Positions 16,296 to 26,022 of a stretch of 64,000 nucleotides of DNA are shown here, piece after piece. The notes under the pieces were generated by a model, which ran no database searches, was not told the origin of the DNA, and worked only from the letters and a program-made list of their open reading frames with translations. Within the stretch, counting starts at the first letter, position 1; every line of letters starts with the position of its first letter. The stretch covers positions 65,186 to 129,185 of the forward strand of contig CAZBAV010000004.1 in the NCBI GenBank assembly GCA_964489955.1. Direction: 5' to 3'. A program made the position numbers and the translations under genes. This stretch comes from Leadbetterella sp964489955 (GTDB lineage: Bacteria > Bacteroidota > Bacteroidia > Cytophagales > Spirosomataceae).

Positions 16296-19148
16296 ATGTT
16301 TAAAACATTCAGTATACTCCTTTCCGTATGCCTTTCTATATCTACCCGTTTGGTAGGGCAGGAGCTTTCAACTTACAAAAAGAGTACAAACGGTATAGAG
16401 ATTAATCTACCAGCCAATTCCCAAAGAGCTGGACAAAACATTAGTCTGGAAATTATAAGTGAAAAAATTATTCGTGTAAGAGCTACCCCTGATAATAATA
16501 CAGTAAAAAGAAATGAAAACTTGATAGTGGTGCCAAATCTGGCTTCGTATACAGGACAATGGCAAGTAAAGGAAGAAGGGCAAAGTTTAATTTTAACTAC
16601 TCCCGCTATAAAGGCTATTGTATCGCGGGTAACCGGAGAAGTTAAGTTTGAAGACAAAGCGGGTAGAACACTACTTTCGGAAAAACCACGGCAGGAATTT
16701 ATAGAGGATACACATAATGGTGATGTCTTCTATAAAGTAAAGCAATCTTTTACTGTAACCGAAGAGGAAGGTCTATATGGCCTAGGCCAACACCAAAATG
16801 GTATAATGAACTACAACAAAGGGCATCAAGTGACACTGCTGCAGTATAATACCATGATAGCCGTGCCATTCCTTTTATCTACTAACAATTACGGTCTTTT
16901 GTGGCATAATTACTCCATTACTAAAGCAGGCGATGTAAGACCTCTCTTGCCGTTGTCTGCTTTTAAATTGCATTCTAAAGAAGGTTATGAAGGTTGGCTT
17001 ACTGTAAACTACTATGATAAAAAGGATCCAGCGGTTTCTGTATTTACTAGGGCAGAGTCAGAAATTGACTACCTGTACTTAACTGACCAGGACCGTTTAC
17101 CAAAAGAAGTTAATTTGGCCAACAGCCTAGTACATTATGAGGGAAAGATTGAGTCTCCGTTTACTGGCTTACACAGATTACATTTTAACTATTCCGGCTA
17201 TTTAAAAGTATGGATAAACGGAATCTTGAAAGAAGACCGTTGGAGAGAATCTTGGAATGCCGGTTCGTTTGAAATACCTGTGAATATGGAAGCAGGGAAG
17301 AAATATGACATAAAGTTAGAATGGCTACCAGATGGCGGACAGTCATATTTAGGTTTACGGTGGCAAAGCCCCATTCCTGCCTCGCATAAAAATACTTTCT
17401 CATTTGACTCGGAAGCAGGAGATGGTGTAGACTACTATTTTATTGCAGGTAATTCTTCAGATGATGTAATAAGCGGCTACCGCTATCTTACCGGCAAAGC
17501 TCCAATTATGCCAAAATGGTCTTTTGGATATTGGCAAAGTCGCGAAAGATACAAAACCCAAAAAGAGCTTGAAGATGTAGCATCTCAATTCAGAAAACGC
17601 AAGATTCCTATTGATAATATGGTTCAAGATTGGTCCTATTGGAGAGAACATGATTGGGGAAGTCATGATTTTGATCCGGCACGTTTTCCAGACCCCAAAG
17701 GAATGATAGACAGACTGCATAAGGATAATTTTCGCTTGATGATATCAGTCTGGCCAAAAGTAAACCAGGAATCTAGTGTCTACAATGATTTTAAAAACAA
17801 GGGATGGTTGTACATGCGTAATATTTATGATGGCCGCAAAGACTGGATTGGAAAGGGATATACTTCCACATTCTATGACTCTTTTAACGCAGATGCCAGA
17901 AAAGGCCTTTGGGACGTAATGGATAAGAAATTATTCAAGCTTGGAGTAGATGCTTGGTGGATGGACGCTAGTGAGCCAGACGTTCATTCTAATATTAACC
18001 TACAGGAAAGAAAGAATGTAATGCAACCAGCCATTGGTTCTTCTACACGATATTATAATGCTTTCCCTCTAGAAAATACCAGAGGTATTTTTGAGGGGCA
18101 AACCAAAACAGACCCAACAAAACGTGTTTTTATACTTACCCGTTCCTTCTTTGCAGGTCAACAAAGGTATTCAGCGGCTGCTTGGAGTGGGGACATTTCT
18201 TCACGGTGGCACGATATGAAAGATCAGATTTCAGCAGGTATAAACTTCTCTATGTCTGGAACGCCATACTGGACTATGGACGCTGGCGGTTTTCTTGTAG
18301 AAAAAAGATTGCACAAGCCAGACCAAGCTGGAAAAGAGGAATGGAGAGAACTTAATACCCGATGGTTTCAATATGGAGCATTTTTGCCAATGTTTAGAGC
18401 ACATGGTCAATTTCCGTATAGAGAACCGTTTAATATCGCTCCAGAAACCCATCCTGCATACAACAGCATGGTATATTATATAAATCTAAGATACCGTTTA
18501 TTGCCCTATAACTATTCATTGGCAGGAAATACCTATCTCAATAATTACACGATGATTAGGGGTTTAGCGATGGATTTTGGAAGCGATAAGAAAGTATATG
18601 ATATAAATGATCAATACTTATTTGGTCCATCCCTTTTAGTAAACCCTATAACAGAACAAGGTAAAACATCCAGGAGCGTGTATTTACCTGCCGCCTTCAC
18701 TTGGTATGACTTCTATAATGGACAGTCTTACGAAGGCGGTAAAAACATTGATGCTGTAGCACCTTATGAAAAAATGCCTCTTTTTGTTAAAGCAGGCAGC
18801 CTGGTTCCACTGGGTCCTGAATTACAGTACACCTTGGAAAAAGCACCAGACATTATTACTCTGTACGTATATGCCGGTGCTGACGGAGAATTTACCCTTT
18901 ATGAAGATCAGGGAGAAAATACTGACTATCAAAATGGTCATTACAGCACAATAAGAATGGGCTACAATGATGCTGAGAAAACACTTACGCTATATGAAAG
19001 GCAAGGTACTTATGCAGCGATGTTGGCAAAGAGAAGTTTTAATATAGTTTTTATAACCCCAAGTAGCCCCCAGGGATACGATACAATAAAACCAAAATCA
19101 AAACTAATAAAGTATGAAGGAAAACAGATAAAAGTAAAGCTAAAATAA
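16296..19148 (+). CDS. GH31 alpha-xylosidase with inserted PA14 domain
   Basis: The 950-aa exported enzyme (signal peptide ending near RLVGQ) has the GH31 N-terminal beta-sandwich, a PA14-like insert at about residues 250-380 (HFNYSGYLKVWINGI, LGLRWQSP), the catalytic barrel and C-terminal beta domains. The nucleophile is Asp557 in WWMDASEPD and the acid/base Asp633 in AWSGDISSRW; RAHGQFPYREPF is also conserved. The PA14-bearing architecture is known from xyloglucan alpha-xylosidases of Cellvibrio and Bacteroides, so the enzyme is expected to remove xylose from the non-reducing end of xyloglucan oligosaccharides. It leads the susCD operon, 59 bases before susC. Confidence 0.9.
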   Translation: MFKTFSILLSVCLSISTRLVGQELSTYKKSTNGIEINLPANSQRAGQNISLEIISEKIIRVRATPDNNTVKRNENLIVVPNLASYTGQWQVKEEGQSLILTTPAIKAIVSRVTGEVKFEDKAGRTLLSEKPRQEFIEDTHNGDVFYKVKQSFTVTEEEGLYGLGQHQNGIMNYNKGHQVTLLQYNTMIAVPFLLSTNNYGLLWHNYSITKAGDVRPLLPLSAFKLHSKEGYEGWLTVNYYDKKDPAVSVFTRAESEIDYLYLTDQDRLPKEVNLANSLVHYEGKIESPFTGLHRLHFNYSGYLKVWINGILKEDRWRESWNAGSFEIPVNMEAGKKYDIKLEWLPDGGQSYLGLRWQSPIPASHKNTFSFDSEAGDGVDYYFIAGNSSDDVISGYRYLTGKAPIMPKWSFGYWQSRERYKTQKELEDVASQFRKRKIPIDNMVQDWSYWREHDWGSHDFDPARFPDPKGMIDRLHKDNFRLMISVWPKVNQESSVYNDFKNKGWLYMRNIYDGRKDWIGKGYTSTFYDSFNADARKGLWDVMDKKLFKLGVDAWWMDASEPDVHSNINLQERKNVMQPAIGSSTRYYNAFPLENTRGIFEGQTKTDPTKRVFILTRSFFAGQQRYSAAAWSGDISSRWHDMKDQISAGINFSMSGTPYWTMDAGGFLVEKRLHKPDQAGKEEWRELNTRWFQYGAFLPMFRAHGQFPYREPFNIAPETHPAYNSMVYYINLRYRLLPYNYSLAGNTYLNNYTMIRGLAMDFGSDKKVYDINDQYLFGPSLLVNPITEQGKTSRSVYLPAAFTWYDFYNGQSYEGGKNIDAVAPYEKMPLFVKAGSLVPLGPELQYTLEKAPDIITLYVYAGADGEFTLYEDQGENTDYQNGHYSTIRMGYNDAEKTLTLYERQGTYAAMLAKRSFNIVFITPSSPQGYDTIKPKSKLIKYEGKQIKVKLK

Positions 19149-19207
19149 ATAGACTGAAAATTCAACCTAGGGCATAAGTCCCGAAATTAAACTAAATAAT
19201 TTGAAAA

Positions 19208-22200
19208 ATGAGTAGAAAACATCTCTTAAAAAATCTGCTGATTGCAATCTTAATGCTCTTGATATCTCCTGCCTGGGCACAGACCATAAGCGGCAAAGTA
19301 GTTGAGGATACCAGCGGAGAACCAGTAGCAGGAGCCACTGTTAAAGTGAAAAACTCTTCTATATCAGCCATGACTGATGTAGAAGGTAATTTTACAATTA
19401 GTGCAGCTTCGGGTAGCGTGCTAGTGGTTTCATTTATAGGATTTAAGGAGTCCGAACACACAGTTACTTCAGCCAACTCCATAGTAATCCGTTTACAGAC
19501 AGAATTGTCTGCTCTGGACGAGGTAGTTGTGGTGGGTTATGGAGTACAAAAGAAGAAGCTTGTAACTGGTGCTAATATAAATGTCGATGGGGACATGATA
19601 CAAAAGCAAAATCAATTAAACCCGTTACAGGCATTACAAGGCCAAGCTGCCGGAGTAACTGTTTTGTCTACCTCCGGGCAACCAGGAGCGGGTATGAAAG
19701 TTAATATTCGTGGGCTAGGTACTATCGGAAACTCAGACCCATTGTATGTGATAGATGGAATTCCGGGTGGAGATATTAGCGTACTTAACCCTGCAGATAT
19801 ACAATCAATAGATGTACTTAAAGATGCGGCATCCGCTGCCATATACGGTGCACAAGCAGCAAATGGCGTAATCCTGGTAACCACAAGGTCTGGCGGAAAA
19901 GGGAAAGGTCAGGTTTCTTTCGACTCCTTCATAGGAGTACAAAATCCGATCAGAATTGCTAACATGCTGGATGCAAATCAGTATAGAACTATCATGAACG
20001 AACAATCACTTAATTCGGGTGGAGCATTGATAAACTTTGAGGGAATGCAAGGCTTAGCAAATACTGATTGGTTATCACAAATGTTTGTAAAAAATGCCGG
20101 TACTCAAAACCACAATTTTAATATCAGCGGTGGTAGTGAGGCCTCTACATACTCTATTTCGTTAAACAAAATATCTCAAGAAGGGGTAGTGGGAGGAAAA
20201 GACATTTCTAACTACGAAAGATATGGGTTCAGAGTAAATACAGAGCATAAATTATATAAAAATGTTCTAAAAGTTGGACAGCATGTTAATTTCAATTACA
20301 TAAAAAACAATGGAGTAAATGTAGGAAACCAATACAATAATACTTTAAGAGGAGCATTTAGCACCTCACCACTATCCCCAGTTTACAGTAGTAATGGTAA
20401 ATATGGTAGTCCATTTAATGACACAAGCGACTCGCCATGGTACAATGGAGATGGTAACCCGTATGGTTTAATGATGACCAATTCTAACAACAGAAATGAC
20501 AATCAACGTCTTTTTGCTGATATATATGCAGAATTGGAACCGTTAAAAAACCTTAAGATAAAATCTATTTTTGGTATCAATTATTATGCTGGGGAACACA
20601 GAAATTTTCAGCCACTCTATAAATTCTCGATTTACTCGTTCAATGAAAATCGTACCGTTACAAGCCAAAACATGAGTAAAGGGCATACCCTGACTTGGAC
20701 CAATACGGCATCATATAATTTCAGTCTTGGAAACAAACATAATTTTGACGCAATGATAGGTATGGAGTCCCAAAAATATCAGGGTACTTTCCTATCTGGA
20801 TCAAACTGGAACCTCCTGTCTCAATTTGATGACTTCGCTTTTGCATACCTAGATAATACTACAGGCAAGGCCCATTTAGATGCAGACGGAAATGTGGTAG
20901 AGACCCGTTTTGTAAACGGTAGACCAGAAAACCTGTATAGACGTGCATCATACTTTGGTCGTGTAGGATATAATTTCGATGAGAAATACATGTTCAATGC
21001 CACACTCAGAGCAGATGGCTCTTCTAAATTTACGAAAGGAAATAGGTGGGGCTACTTTCCGTCATTTTCGGCAGGTTGGGTTATCACTAACGAGTCTTTC
21101 CTAAGCGAAAACAAGATAAAAGGTTTAGATTTCTTAAAACTTAGATTAAGTTGGGGGCAAGTTGGTAACCAAAACATAGACGATTTTCAGTATGCCTCGC
21201 CAATTAACACTTCTACAGGAGTTAACAGTAGTAATCCCGCTGCTTTCTATGTATTTGGTACGACCAAGGTCAATGTTCCAGGTGCTTACCCAAGTAGGTT
21301 ATCTAACCCAGATGTACGTTGGGAAACTTCAGAACAAACTAATATAGGTATAGATGCTCATTTTCTTAATGGCAGATTAGAACTATACTCAGATTTCTAC
21401 GTAAAACTTACTAAAGATTGGCTCGTACAAGCTCCCATATTGGCTACAGCAGGTGCAGGTGCACCTTTCATAAATGGTGGAGATGTTAAGAATACCGGGG
21501 TTGAACTGTCTCTTTTATGGAAAGATAAAGTAGGAGGTTTGGGATATAGAATTGGGGTAAACGGTGCTTATAATAAGAATGTAGTTGGAAATATTCCTAC
21601 AGAAGATGGCATTATACATGGTCCTACGGCACAGTTATTTGATAATTCCGATGAGTTCTACAGAGCCCAAAATGGTATGCCAATAGGTTATTTCTGGGGT
21701 TACAAAACCGATGGTATTTTCCAAAATCAACAAGAAATAGAAACCTGGAAAGGTGCAAATAAAGGTATACTACAGCCCAATGTAAGACCGGGCGATGTAA
21801 GGTTTGTAGATATAAACGGCGATGGTAAAATAGATGCCTCAGATAAATTGAACCTTGGAGTAGGCATGCCAAAGTTTGTATTTGGTTTCAATGTCGGTTT
21901 AGACTATAAAAATTTCGATTTATCTATTGTTGCAAACGGTGTTGCCGGAAACAAGATAGTACAGTCATACAGAAACCATACCAATAAACAGGCAAATTAC
22001 ACTACCGCTATTTTAGATCGCTGGACTGGTGAGGGGACTTCTGATAGGATGCCTAGGGTCACAGAAACCAATGTTAACTGGCAATTTTCGGACCTGTATT
22101 TACAAAAGGGAGATTTCCTTAGAATCAGCAATATTACTTTAGGTTATGACCTTGCTAAATTAATTAAGTGGAACTACCTAAGCCAGCTTCGCATCTATGC

Positions 22201-22348
22201 CCAAGCACAAAATGTGGCTACTTTCACTAAATATGATGGTATGGATCCAGAAATCGGATACGGAACTAGTGGTTGGGTTTCAGGAATTGACTTAGGATAC
22301 TATCCTCGTCCTAAAGTCTATCTAATTGGACTAAACGTTAAATTCTAA
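19208..22348 (+). CDS. SusC-like TonB-dependent outer-membrane transporter
   Basis: The 1046-aa protein has a signal peptide (cleaved near SPAWAQ), a CarboxypepD_reg-like domain (TISGKVVEDTSGEPVAGATV), a TonB-box-like LDEVVVVGYG near residue 100, a plug domain (GQAAGVTVLSTSGQPGAG) and a long beta-barrel ending in LIGLNVKF with a terminal Phe. SusC-like proteins pump oligosaccharides across the outer membrane with TonB energy and work with the SusD-like lipoprotein encoded 14 bases downstream. From its neighbours the substrate is probably xyloglucan oligosaccharides. Confidence 0.96.
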   Translation: MSRKHLLKNLLIAILMLLISPAWAQTISGKVVEDTSGEPVAGATVKVKNSSISAMTDVEGNFTISAASGSVLVVSFIGFKESEHTVTSANSIVIRLQTELSALDEVVVVGYGVQKKKLVTGANINVDGDMIQKQNQLNPLQALQGQAAGVTVLSTSGQPGAGMKVNIRGLGTIGNSDPLYVIDGIPGGDISVLNPADIQSIDVLKDAASAAIYGAQAANGVILVTTRSGGKGKGQVSFDSFIGVQNPIRIANMLDANQYRTIMNEQSLNSGGALINFEGMQGLANTDWLSQMFVKNAGTQNHNFNISGGSEASTYSISLNKISQEGVVGGKDISNYERYGFRVNTEHKLYKNVLKVGQHVNFNYIKNNGVNVGNQYNNTLRGAFSTSPLSPVYSSNGKYGSPFNDTSDSPWYNGDGNPYGLMMTNSNNRNDNQRLFADIYAELEPLKNLKIKSIFGINYYAGEHRNFQPLYKFSIYSFNENRTVTSQNMSKGHTLTWTNTASYNFSLGNKHNFDAMIGMESQKYQGTFLSGSNWNLLSQFDDFAFAYLDNTTGKAHLDADGNVVETRFVNGRPENLYRRASYFGRVGYNFDEKYMFNATLRADGSSKFTKGNRWGYFPSFSAGWVITNESFLSENKIKGLDFLKLRLSWGQVGNQNIDDFQYASPINTSTGVNSSNPAAFYVFGTTKVNVPGAYPSRLSNPDVRWETSEQTNIGIDAHFLNGRLELYSDFYVKLTKDWLVQAPILATAGAGAPFINGGDVKNTGVELSLLWKDKVGGLGYRIGVNGAYNKNVVGNIPTEDGIIHGPTAQLFDNSDEFYRAQNGMPIGYFWGYKTDGIFQNQQEIETWKGANKGILQPNVRPGDVRFVDINGDGKIDASDKLNLGVGMPKFVFGFNVGLDYKNFDLSIVANGVAGNKIVQSYRNHTNKQANYTTAILDRWTGEGTSDRMPRVTETNVNWQFSDLYLQKGDFLRISNITLGYDLAKLIKWNYLSQLRIYAQAQNVATFTKYDGMDPEIGYGTSGWVSGIDLGYYPRPKVYLIGLNVKF

Positions 22349-22362
22349 ACCGGAAAATTAAG

Positions 22363-23982
22363 ATGAAGAATATAAAAACTTACATATTGGCACTTGGGAT
22401 AACCCTTGGCTCTGTGTCTTGTTCAGAAAATTTTCTGGATGTAGACCCTATGACCAGTGTACTGGAAAACAACTTTTATAAAACCATATCAGATGCGGAA
22501 ATGGCACTAATTGGCTGTTATGATGGCTACCAACGTACATCATCAAATGGCAACCAGTCTTTTATAGTAATTTCAGAGGTTCTTTCTGATAACACTTTCG
22601 GAGCCACTGGTAACACAGATGGTAGAGCATACCAGGCACTGGATCGTTTTGATATATCGCAGAGTCCATCAGATAATAATATCTTTAATGGTACCTGGGG
22701 AGATTACTATTCCGGAATATTCCGATGCAATACACTTTTGAGTAAAATGGGGAATATTGATTTTACTTCTAATGCTGAAGCCAAAGGCCGTATAGAAGGA
22801 GAGGCTCGTTTTTTAAGAGCATTAATGTACTTTGACTTAGTAAGATTGTTTGAGCGAGTTCCACTTCTGACCGAACCAACTACAGATAATATTCCACAGG
22901 CTGATCCTACAGAAACATATAAGTTAATCATTGCAGATTTGCAGTTTGCAGCAGCAAACATTCCAGTAACAGCATACCCAAAAGCTCAAGCTGCCACAAA
23001 TGATGGTAGAGTAACACCACATGCAGCCAAGGCACTTTTGGCAAGAGCATATCTTTTTTACACAGGATATTACGGTAAGGATGATTTGGGTATTAGTAAA
23101 GCAGATGTTTTAAAGGGCTTAGAAGAAGTTATTTCCAGTACAGAATTTTCTTTAGTAAAAGAATTCAAATCACTGTGGCCAGCTGCAAGTTTCGTGGCTG
23201 ATGCCAATGCCAATACCTTAGACAAATCAGGTTATGCAGGCCTTGGAAATTCCGAAACAGTTTTTGCAAAGAAGTTCAACAATACCCAGGACTACAATGG
23301 GATGAGCGACGGGAACCGCTGGCTAGTAATGCTTGGTATGCGTAATACAAACTATGCTCCTTATGGTAAGGGTTGGGGTGCTTGCACAGTAAACCCACGT
23401 TTTGTTAATTCCTTCGAACCTAACGATACCCGTAGACAAGCATCTGTAATTGATTTGGAAAGAGAAGGTATTGCTACAGATTTTGACATAAAAGATCAAA
23501 GGGAATACACCGGTTATTCTAACAAAAAATATACTCCAACAGCTTTACCAGATGGTACCTCGGACACTGGCGGCAGTAATGATTTCCAGATTTCACAAGA
23601 CCAGGATTATGTAGTTATACGGTACGCTGATGTACTACTTATGGCTGCAGAACTCGGTTCTGCAAGTGCACAGAACTACTATGATGCCATACGTAATCGT
23701 GCCGGCTTAGGTACTAAAGCCGTTACAAAAGACAACTTATTGGAGGAGAGAAAGTTTGAATTTGCATTTGAGGGCATACGTTATTGGGATTTACTCCGTC
23801 AAGGACTTAGTGTAGCAGCAAATACCATAGCCCAAACACAAAATGTACTGAGCGGAAATGTGCCGGATCAGGTGGTAATAAAAGCAGAAAACATTACCAA
23901 AACTAGAGGTTTTATGCAAATTCCTGACACACAAATCACATTGTCCAAAGGTGTCTTAATCCAAAATCCGGGCTGGAAATAA
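22363..23982 (+). CDS. SusD/RagB-like outer-membrane glycan-binding lipoprotein
   Basis: The 539-aa protein has a lipoprotein signal with lipobox SVSC (Cys20), then the typical SENFLDVDP start and TPR-rich SusD fold: EGEARFLRALMYFDLVRLF near residue 145, AAKALLARAYLFYTGYYG near residue 220, and C-terminal LLEERKFEFAFEGIRYWDL. It forms the lid of the SusC barrel and binds the glycan at the cell surface. The gene follows susC by 14 bases and precedes a surface lipoprotein by 22 bases, all in one operon. Confidence 0.96.
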   Translation: MKNIKTYILALGITLGSVSCSENFLDVDPMTSVLENNFYKTISDAEMALIGCYDGYQRTSSNGNQSFIVISEVLSDNTFGATGNTDGRAYQALDRFDISQSPSDNNIFNGTWGDYYSGIFRCNTLLSKMGNIDFTSNAEAKGRIEGEARFLRALMYFDLVRLFERVPLLTEPTTDNIPQADPTETYKLIIADLQFAAANIPVTAYPKAQAATNDGRVTPHAAKALLARAYLFYTGYYGKDDLGISKADVLKGLEEVISSTEFSLVKEFKSLWPAASFVADANANTLDKSGYAGLGNSETVFAKKFNNTQDYNGMSDGNRWLVMLGMRNTNYAPYGKGWGACTVNPRFVNSFEPNDTRRQASVIDLEREGIATDFDIKDQREYTGYSNKKYTPTALPDGTSDTGGSNDFQISQDQDYVVIRYADVLLMAAELGSASAQNYYDAIRNRAGLGTKAVTKDNLLEERKFEFAFEGIRYWDLLRQGLSVAANTIAQTQNVLSGNVPDQVVIKAENITKTRGFMQIPDTQITLSKGVLIQNPGWK

Positions 23983-24004
23983 AAACCTTAAATAAGTAAG
24001 AACT

Positions 24005-25966
24005 ATGAACAAGATATTTAGAATATTAACATCACTCTTCCTTGGGGTTTTTATGTTATCCTCATGTTCTCCCGAAGAGTTTGGACTAGGAACTACAGAT
24101 GTAAAGCCTGGTGATTTAGTAAAGGGAATTGCATTTAAAATAGAGCATGACCCGCAGAATGCCAATATCATTCACCTTACTAGCCTTATGGATAGTAAAT
24201 ACCAGCCCTTGTGGGATCACCCCCAGGGTAGGAGCCAAGAAAAAACCGTAACCTTACGTATTCCATTTCCAGGAAACTATGAGGTTAAATTTGGAGTAAT
24301 GACCCGCGGCGGTGTAGTCTATGGAGAGCCTGCTACTTTTAATGTAGCTAGTTTTTACGCCCCTTTTGTAGAAGATGAAATGTGGGAATTGCTTTCGGGA
24401 GGTGTAGACCAAGAAAAAACATGGGTATTAGATTTGGATGAAGAATCTGTGAGCCGACAATTCCTAGGACCACTGTACTTCTATGGCCTGGATAATGGTT
24501 GGTTAGGTGATTGTATGAAGGAAGGTGGAGATTGCTGGAACTGGAATCCAGATTACAAAGGAAACTCATGGCTTATGACCGCAGGAGATTACGGTACCAT
24601 GACCTTTGACCTCAAAGGAGCGGCAAACGTACGTATTAACCACAAAATGATAGCAGCAAGAGGTCTTGAAACGGGTAAATACATGATCGATACAGATAAC
24701 AAGACCATGCGTATATCAGACGCTACTCCTTTACATGATACAGGAAGAGACGGAATAGTAGTGGATTGGGGAAATATTAAGATACTTTCCTTAACAAAAG
24801 ACTATATGCAGCTTGGTGTTATCCGTGATGAAGCACTTTCGGGCGAAGGCCCTGCACTTCTTGTGTACAATTATATTTCTAAGGACTTTAAGGATAACTG
24901 GACTCCAGGTAACCAAGCAGAGCCTGAGCCACCCTACAATGGTGATGCCAACGGTGATTTAACAACTTCTACCACTACTACTAAAAAATGGATACTATCT
25001 ACCAGCACTCCATATAATTGGGCGGATTTGGCAGGTAACTTGTTAAATGACTGGAATTCAGCGGCAGACTATACAAATAGTGGTTGGGCACCGTATGATG
25101 CTAACTTAATAAAAAACATTTCTTTAACCCTGGTAAAAACAGGAGAGAGAGCAGGTAACTACACCTTCACAGATGGAGCCGGTAATGCTACATCAGGTTC
25201 ATACACAGTAGAAGAAAAGAATAATATTAAGTTTGATAAAGATATCTCGTTTGCTATATCCGGATGGGTTAATTTAAGTACCACTTCCAATAAAACTCTA
25301 CGTATTCTTAAAACAGAAGTAGACGCCACAGGTAATATTAAGGGACTTTGGTTAGGACAACGTGACCCTGCAAAACCAGAATACTTTGCATACCACTTTG
25401 TCCCTGGCGGCGGAACGACCACCGCAGACCCGCTTGCAGCATGGAAAACGGCATTGGTAGGTAAAACTTTCAAACCAGACGTTAATTGGTTTGCAGATTG
25501 GGTTGGTTTTCCTGCCGGTTTTGCTGGAGGCTGGACAAGTGCTAGCACTTTTGGTACAGATTACACGAGTAACAACTGGGTTTGGGACGCAAAAGTACGT
25601 GAAGTGGCAGAAAGTGCCAGTCTTACCTTCTCTTTGGATGGGAATGATATAAAAGTTGTATTAAGACAAATCAAGGACGGTAAGGATTTTACAGCTAATG
25701 GTATAGTAAAGATAGATACCGAAAAAAATATTCTAAACATAAGTATTCCACTGGTAGATTATTCAGGTACGGTAGCAAGCTGGTTACCAAGTACAAATGA
25801 GAAGTCTGTAACAGGTAATACAAAAGACTGGTACTTTGTACCCCACGGAGGTTCGAACTTAGGAAACATTAATACACAGGGGTTTTGGTTAGGTGCGGTT
25901 TCTAACTCGGTCAAAGCAGGAGATACAAAAGATGAAGTACTCATTTACCATTATATTAAAAACTGA
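24005..25966 (+). CDS. Surface lipoprotein of the glycan locus (probable surface glycan-binding protein), three internal modules
   Basis: The 653-aa product has lipobox LSSC (Cys20) and lies directly after susD, the usual place of a surface glycan-binding protein. Residues about 30-115 look like an Ig/PKD-type domain. Three modules follow, at about 136-297, 327-470 and 479-653. Each starts with a Trp-rich strand (KTWVLDLD, KKWILSTSTPYNW, VNWFADW) and ends with the same pattern: QLGVIRD...LLVYNYI, WLGQRDP...FAYHFV, WLGAVSN...LIYHYI. I know no named domain for this module. Glycan binding is inferred from position and the many surface aromatic residues; no catalytic motif was seen. Confidence 0.75.
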   Translation: MNKIFRILTSLFLGVFMLSSCSPEEFGLGTTDVKPGDLVKGIAFKIEHDPQNANIIHLTSLMDSKYQPLWDHPQGRSQEKTVTLRIPFPGNYEVKFGVMTRGGVVYGEPATFNVASFYAPFVEDEMWELLSGGVDQEKTWVLDLDEESVSRQFLGPLYFYGLDNGWLGDCMKEGGDCWNWNPDYKGNSWLMTAGDYGTMTFDLKGAANVRINHKMIAARGLETGKYMIDTDNKTMRISDATPLHDTGRDGIVVDWGNIKILSLTKDYMQLGVIRDEALSGEGPALLVYNYISKDFKDNWTPGNQAEPEPPYNGDANGDLTTSTTTTKKWILSTSTPYNWADLAGNLLNDWNSAADYTNSGWAPYDANLIKNISLTLVKTGERAGNYTFTDGAGNATSGSYTVEEKNNIKFDKDISFAISGWVNLSTTSNKTLRILKTEVDATGNIKGLWLGQRDPAKPEYFAYHFVPGGGTTTADPLAAWKTALVGKTFKPDVNWFADWVGFPAGFAGGWTSASTFGTDYTSNNWVWDAKVREVAESASLTFSLDGNDIKVVLRQIKDGKDFTANGIVKIDTEKNILNISIPLVDYSGTVASWLPSTNEKSVTGNTKDWYFVPHGGSNLGNINTQGFWLGAVSNSVKAGDTKDEVLIYHYIKN

Positions 25967-25978
25967 TTAGTAATAATT

Positions 25979-26005
25979 AACGGACAAGGATTTTCTTTGT
26001 CCGTT
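25979..26005 (+). terminator. Intercistronic hairpin between the surface lipoprotein and GH5 genes
   Basis: Perfect 9-base arms AACGGACAA and TTGTCCGTT enclose a 9-base loop and are followed by ATTCT rather than a strong T-run. It starts 12 bases after the stop codon. It may be a partial terminator, an attenuator or an mRNA-stability element tuning GH5 expression. Confidence 0.5.
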
Positions 26006-26022
26006 ATTCTAACTTTACAAAC

